A DNA stretch of 28,731 nucleotides from an uncultured Lachnospiraceae bacterium (GTDB lineage: Bacteria; Bacillota; Clostridia; Lachnospirales; Lachnospiraceae): NCBI GenBank assembly GCA_910586585.1, contig CAJUKA010000052.1, forward strand, positions 1 to 28,731, in the 5' to 3' direction. Position numbers and translations under genes: made by a program. Shown piece by piece: positions 25,199 through 28,731 of this stretch (within the stretch, counting starts at the first letter, position 1; every line of letters begins with the position of its first letter). Below the pieces are notes generated by a model, which had not been told where the DNA came from, made no database searches, and saw nothing but the letters and a program-made list of their open reading frames with translations.

Positions 25199-27136
25199 TT
25201 AAACACATAAATAATTCTTAAATCCCTTTTTTCGTATCTGTGGAATTACTTCAGCCTGATGTCTTTTATCCAAACAAATTATCAGCCCAATCTCTGTGTT
25301 ATTTTTGATTTTCTCTATATCTGACAAATAAAACACATCCTTAGCACAAAATGTTTTTAGTTTCTTTTGTCGATCTGATACAATATATGCCAATATATTG
25401 GGTATGAAAGAACTAAATTTATCCGCTATTTTTCCAGTCCCATAAATATACACACCCTCATATTTCTGACAATACTCTAAAACTGCTTTTCTAGATAATA
25501 ATTCCTGCATATCCTCAAAAGTAGAAAATTCTCCAAACTGATCTCTAATCTGAGCACAAATTGCATCTAAATAATATTGCTGATTGATTTCATTCATTTC
25601 TGCATATTTTATATTTTGAACAATACCAGAATAATAGCCCATACCTTGTGCAATGTATCCCCATAACCATGGTAAAAGATCAAAGAGATCACTTTCTCCC
25701 GTTTTGATATAATGAAACAATTCTCCACGAATCCAATAATTATAGCTTAGTTCAAAAGGAGGTTTGGTATAGTCTAAACGACATTGAATATGATATCTTT
25801 CAATTACCTGGCTTACATCTTCAAATCTGCCGTTCCATCCAATACCTGTATCTCCAAAATAAGTGCCAAAATTTGCAGTTGGAATCATAAGCAATCCTAA
25901 TTTTTCATTTCTAACAAATACATCCACCACATTCATAATATAACCAGAACTGCTCAATAAATTTTCCCAAATATTATAAAATGCTGCTTTTCCTACATAG
26001 CTTGGAGTTTTGTCAGATGAAACATCCACATCATGGATCAGGCAAATCAAATCATACTTTGATAAAATATCAAACAATAACTTCTGATTATCTCTTGAAT
26101 ATGTAAAACAATTAAAACCGTACTCTATATAGCAATTCAATACCACCTTTGAACTGGATAAAATAAAAATATTACAAATTTCTGTAATTTTATTCAGATA
26201 ATCCGTTACATACTCACAAGAATTTGCATATTCTGTCAACACAACAATTGCAATTCCAGCAAAATTCATCTCATCATTACTGCTCTCATCACTCAAAATA
26301 TAATTTAAACACAACTTTCTGTGCAAATCCGATATATTCATAAGGCGAATACAATTTTCATAAATCATATTCACATCATACTCTGTATGATTTTTTACAT
26401 ACGCCAACACCTGCGGAATATTCTCCTGCGTCTGTTGATTTAGTGTTGTATAATTGATTGATTTTCTTTTTAAAAAAGGAAAATGACGTCTCCTGACCAA
26501 TTCGTTTGATATAAAACCATATTGAACAAAATTATTTTTAATATTGTCTGTATCATTTGGTTCCATATCTGAATAACAGGCAAATTTATATCCTTTTTTG
26601 TAAAAAAAATTTGTAAGCTTCATCTCATACTGTTCTACAACTTCGTTAAAACTATAGTAATATGGCAACGACTCCCAAAAGTCTTGAAATACTTTAGAAT
26701 GCAAAATCTTCTTACGAAAAACCAAAAAAAATGATTGTAAATGTTCTGGTATCAACAACGTTTCTTTATGCTTAGTCATCCCCCAAAAATCACATGTTTC
26801 TTTCGCCATTTCTCCAAATATCTCTTTCATAGATCGAAAAGGGCCAAAAACAGAATCGTTTGCTAAAATTAATTCATCAAATTGCCCCAGCTCGTCCCAT
26901 CCTATAAAAGTACATAATGTATCCTTAAAGCCTCCTGCATCATATCCAATATTTTCTCTATAAAAAATTTTATCAGCATATGGCTCAATATTTTCGATCC
27001 CTTTATCAATATATTTGTTATTGCATACTACAACCATACATTGAACAACTTTGCGCAATTCCTGCAACATAAAACCAATATAAGTATCTACGATATTGTC
27101 AGAATCATATATGATATATATACCGAATCGTTTCAT
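25199..27136 (-). CDS. RgpF-like (rhamnan synthesis F) glycosyltransferase with C-terminal Rossmann-like module
   Basis: 645 aa. The N-terminal half matches RgpF (PF05045): FGIYIIYDSDNIVDTYIGFM, FYRENIGYDAGGFKDTL and ELILANDSVFGPFRSMKEIF. The second half has the family's other conserved stretch, with LICLIHDVD, WENLLSSSGYIMNVVDVF and GLLMIPTANFGTYFGDTG. RgpF proteins build rhamnose-glucose polymers in streptococci, but in other Firmicutes the family label does not prove a rhamnose substrate, and no rml genes are here. Residues 561-645 are an extra Rossmann-like module (GVYIYGTGKIADKF to KNYLCV). The SD is weak. It starts 25 bp after the aminotransferase stop. Confidence 0.88.
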   Translation of the reverse strand: MKRFGIYIIYDSDNIVDTYIGFMLQELRKVVQCMVVVCNNKYIDKGIENIEPYADKIFYRENIGYDAGGFKDTLCTFIGWDELGQFDELILANDSVFGPFRSMKEIFGEMAKETCDFWGMTKHKETLLIPEHLQSFFLVFRKKILHSKVFQDFWESLPYYYSFNEVVEQYEMKLTNFFYKKGYKFACYSDMEPNDTDNIKNNFVQYGFISNELVRRRHFPFLKRKSINYTTLNQQTQENIPQVLAYVKNHTEYDVNMIYENCIRLMNISDLHRKLCLNYILSDESSNDEMNFAGIAIVVLTEYANSCEYVTDYLNKITEICNIFILSSSKVVLNCYIEYGFNCFTYSRDNQKLLFDILSKYDLICLIHDVDVSSDKTPSYVGKAAFYNIWENLLSSSGYIMNVVDVFVRNEKLGLLMIPTANFGTYFGDTGIGWNGRFEDVSQVIERYHIQCRLDYTKPPFELSYNYWIRGELFHYIKTGESDLFDLLPWLWGYIAQGMGYYSGIVQNIKYAEMNEINQQYYLDAICAQIRDQFGEFSTFEDMQELLSRKAVLEYCQKYEGVYIYGTGKIADKFSSFIPNILAYIVSDRQKKLKTFCAKDVFYLSDIEKIKNNTEIGLIICLDKRHQAEVIPQIRKKGFKNYLCV

Positions 27137-27161
27137 TAATTTAGTCCTCGCATTCTGCGCT

Positions 27162-28298
27162 TTAATCTGTTTTTATATCCAAACTTTTTCGAACTCCAGC
27201 AATGATATATTTAATGACATTAATATTTAGATATGGGTGCATTGGCAGGGACAAACAGCATTCACATACCTTTTCTGTAACCTTGTATTCTAATCCCTTG
27301 TACTGGTATTTCCTAAAAGCCTCCTGCATGTGCATTGGTTTTCGATAGTAAACTGCTGATGGAATATTCTGTTCCTTTAACAGCTTTATTACCTGCTCTC
27401 GTTCTTTATTGTTTTGAAAACAGACCGTGTATTGTGCCCAGCTTGAAACAAATCCTTTTTTCACAACAGGTGCTTTTACTACCCCTTGCAATCCTTTGTT
27501 ATATTCCTCTGCAACTTGATTACACTTTTTAACTTCCCAATCAAAAAACTTTATTTTCTCTAATAAAACCGCTGCCTGTATAGTATCCAACCGTGAATTC
27601 ATCCCAATTCGAACATTGTCATACTTGTCCACTCCTTTTCCATGAACTCTATATGAACGTAGCAATTCTGCCCATTCATCATTCTCTGTAAACAATGCGC
27701 CACCATCGCCATAACAACCTAATGGCTTTGCCGGAAAAAATGAGGTGGTTGATATATCTCCAAAACTACATGCTTTTTTTGTTCCGATTCTCCCACCAAA
27801 TCCCTGCGCTCCATCTTCTAAAATTAAAAGATGGTATTTTTCTGCAATCTTCTTTATCTGCTCATATTCAGCCGGTTGTCCAAATAAATCAACTGCTATA
27901 ATGACTCTTGGCTTTAAATTTGTCTGTTCCAATACATATTGGATTGCCTGTTCAAGGCTTTGCGGGCTGATATTATAAGTATCCTCATCTATATCTACAA
28001 AAATTGGTGTTGCTCCAACCAATGTAACAACTTCTCCACTCGAAAAAAAAGTGAAATCTGGTACAAAAACTGCATCTCCTACTCCAATATTCCAGGTCAT
28101 TAAAGCAAGTTGTAGGGCATCTGTTCCATTGGCGCAAGTTATACAATGTTTTACTCCCACATATTCTGCAAGCACTTCTTCCAAATGTGACACTTCTGAT
28201 CCTTGTATGAAATTTGTATTTGTGAGTACCCTTTGTATAGCATCATCTATTTGTTTTTTATGAAGCTGGTACTGTTGTTTTAAATCCCGAAATTCCAT
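27162..28298 (-). CDS. DegT/DnrJ/EryC1/StrS aminotransferase, WbpE-like
   Basis: 378 aa PLP enzyme that aminates a keto nucleotide sugar. The beginning MEFRDLKQQYQLHKKQIDDA and then NFIQGSEVSHLEEVLAEYVG are like WbpE/WlbC enzymes, which make 3-amino UDP-sugars; the exact substrate is not assured. Seen: CANGTDALQLAL, DFTFFSSGEV, the PLP-contacting LILEDGAQGFGG (Asp162), the PLP-lysine segment SFFPAKPLGCYGDGGA (Lys191), and the late NSRLDTIQAAVL. ATG 28298 is chosen because AAGGAG lies 7 nt upstream and the conserved family start follows it; the frame remains open 37 codons further, but that part has no SD and no family match. It is the first gene of the locus below the terminator at 28408-28477. 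No partner dehydrogenase or acetyltransferase is visible in the window. I see no convincing promoter before it. Confidence 0.92.
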   Translation of the reverse strand: MEFRDLKQQYQLHKKQIDDAIQRVLTNTNFIQGSEVSHLEEVLAEYVGVKHCITCANGTDALQLALMTWNIGVGDAVFVPDFTFFSSGEVVTLVGATPIFVDIDEDTYNISPQSLEQAIQYVLEQTNLKPRVIIAVDLFGQPAEYEQIKKIAEKYHLLILEDGAQGFGGRIGTKKACSFGDISTTSFFPAKPLGCYGDGGALFTENDEWAELLRSYRVHGKGVDKYDNVRIGMNSRLDTIQAAVLLEKIKFFDWEVKKCNQVAEEYNKGLQGVVKAPVVKKGFVSSWAQYTVCFQNNKEREQVIKLLKEQNIPSAVYYRKPMHMQEAFRKYQYKGLEYKVTEKVCECCLSLPMHPYLNINVIKYIIAGVRKSLDIKTD

Positions 28299-28407
28299 AT
28301 AGAACTCCTTTTTCCTATTTTTATAGCGGGCAGAAAAAATCTCATTTTCTTCCTGCTGTGCGCGTCTTGTGCTGCAAAGTAGTTTTTTGTACACAATTTT
28401 GTACATC

Positions 28408-28477
28408 AAAAAATCCCAATGTATTTATGCTTCTGTTTCCTGTTCTTACAACTGCATACTTTACATTGGGATTTTTT
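28408..28477. terminator. Intrinsic terminator below the second Rpn copy
   Basis: AAAAAATCCCAATGTA (28408-28423) and TACATTGGGATTTTTT (28462-28477) pair perfectly over 16 bp. The 38-nt loop is long for a terminator. T runs follow in both directions. On the minus strand it ends the Rpn-like gene and insulates the glycan locus from it. Below it, TGTACA-type short repeats occur at 28388-28405. Confidence 0.7.
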
Positions 28478-28501
28478 TTCATTATTTATTGTCGGTTACT
28501 G

Positions 28502-28731
28502 TTATTTCCAATACATGCTCATAAATACTTCCGTTTCCTCTGCACTCTTTTGGTATTCCTCCATAATATACTGTCTGGTATCTTCCTGTGGAATCCCCCA
28601 TTTTTTATTGGAACGGATCACACCTATAATCTCTCCTTCTATCCTGCCCTCTTCCCGGCCTTTCTCTCTGCCTTCTTCTCTGCCTTCTTCTCTGCCTTCT
28701 TCTCTGATTTCCTGAATCGCAAGACACATAT
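28502..28731 (-). CDS. Rpn/PD-(D/E)XK nuclease-transposase family protein, C-terminal part (runs off the window)
   Basis: 75 codons plus the stop are visible from a Met whose preceding codons lie outside the window; the frame probably continues, because the matching copy at 17515-17835 has more residues before this point. It shows MCLAIQEIREEG, then a stretched Gly-Arg-Glu-Glu run, then EGEIIGVIRSNKKWGIPQED and a terminal helix. Relative to the other copy it has eight more residues in the Gly-Arg-Glu region (two 12-bp repeat units). Whether the upstream nuclease domain is intact cannot be told here. Rpn proteins are linked to RecA-independent recombination and, in recent work on some members, to phage defence. 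Confidence 0.65.
   Translation of the reverse strand, partial: MCLAIQEIREEGREEGREEGREKGREEGRIEGEIIGVIRSNKKWGIPQEDTRQYIMEEYQKSAEETEVFMSMYWK
28646..28705. repeat. 12-bp tandem repeat inside the Rpn-like gene
   Basis: Three perfect copies of gccttcttctct (28670-28705) are preceded by two diverged ones (28646-28669). They encode Arg-Glu-Glu-Gly units on the minus strand and keep the reading frame when gained or lost. Confidence 0.85.

Noticed and set aside
28299..28409. N-terminal extension of the DegT aminotransferase to ATG 28409
   Set aside because: No SD, no family similarity, and it runs into the terminator; the conserved start MEFRDLKQQY has a proper SD.
28646..28705. CRISPR-like array
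   Set aside because: Units are contiguous 12-mers without spacers and encode an in-frame Arg-Glu-Glu-Gly repeat.

Overview
The window looks like a chromosomal piece of a low-GC Gram-positive anaerobe, most likely a Lachnospiraceae-type gut clostridium. This is inferred from the gene families (Tex, DUF975, SIMPL, class II GalT, Rpn/PD-(D/E)XK fragments with Gly-Arg-Glu-Glu repeats), AT-rich intergenic DNA, purine-rich Shine-Dalgarno (SD) sites and a secA-prfB pair of Firmicute type. No rRNA, tRNA, CRISPR array or phage gene was seen.

Layout. (1) 1-7.5 kb is mostly housekeeping: tex (minus strand), a 191-bp MITE-like element between two divergent promoters, a DUF975 membrane protein (plus), then prfB and secA (minus). 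prfB needs a programmed +1 frameshift at CUU-UGA-C, so its real start lies about 120 bp upstream of the longest uninterrupted frame. (2) 7.7-9.5 kb (plus) holds a SIMPL/DUF541 membrane-anchored protein and a LacX/GalM-like mutarotase. These face a minus-strand galactose group (YjjG-like HAD phosphatase, galT, lacZ) across a strong bidirectional terminator. The lacZ frame continues 36 codons upstream of its first ATG to a well-placed SD, where the expected start codon reads ACG. (3) 15.2-17.2 kb is a large lipoprotein with a C-terminal DUF1266-like domain. (4) 17.5-28.7 kb is a surface-glycan locus, all on the minus strand, read from about 28.3 kb down to 17.9 kb: DegT/WbpE-like aminotransferase, RgpF-like glycosyltransferase, CDP-glycerol glycerophosphotransferase-like enzyme, GT2, TylF-like methyltransferase, DUF4422 protein, extended SDR and two IspD/TarI-like cytidylyltransferases. 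It is bracketed by two same-orientation copies of the 3' end of an Rpn-type nuclease/transposase gene.

How the genes work together. LacZ releases galactose, the mutarotase interconverts its anomers and GalT runs the Leloir exchange; no galactokinase or UDP-galactose epimerase is in view. In the glycan locus the cytidylyltransferases and SDR probably supply a CDP-activated polyol or sugar to the PF04464 transferase. The aminotransferase suggests an amino sugar, and the GT2, RgpF and DUF4422 proteins would assemble the chain. No flippase, polymerase or ABC exporter lies in the window.

Most interesting points: five consecutive glycan enzymes of unrelated catalytic families each carry the same kind of extra Rossmann-like GxG module at one end; the second cytidylyltransferase has lost the catalytic Arg of the CTP loop; the 191-bp element has 11-bp inverted ends and a 6-bp target duplication; and lacZ appears to lack a standard start codon.
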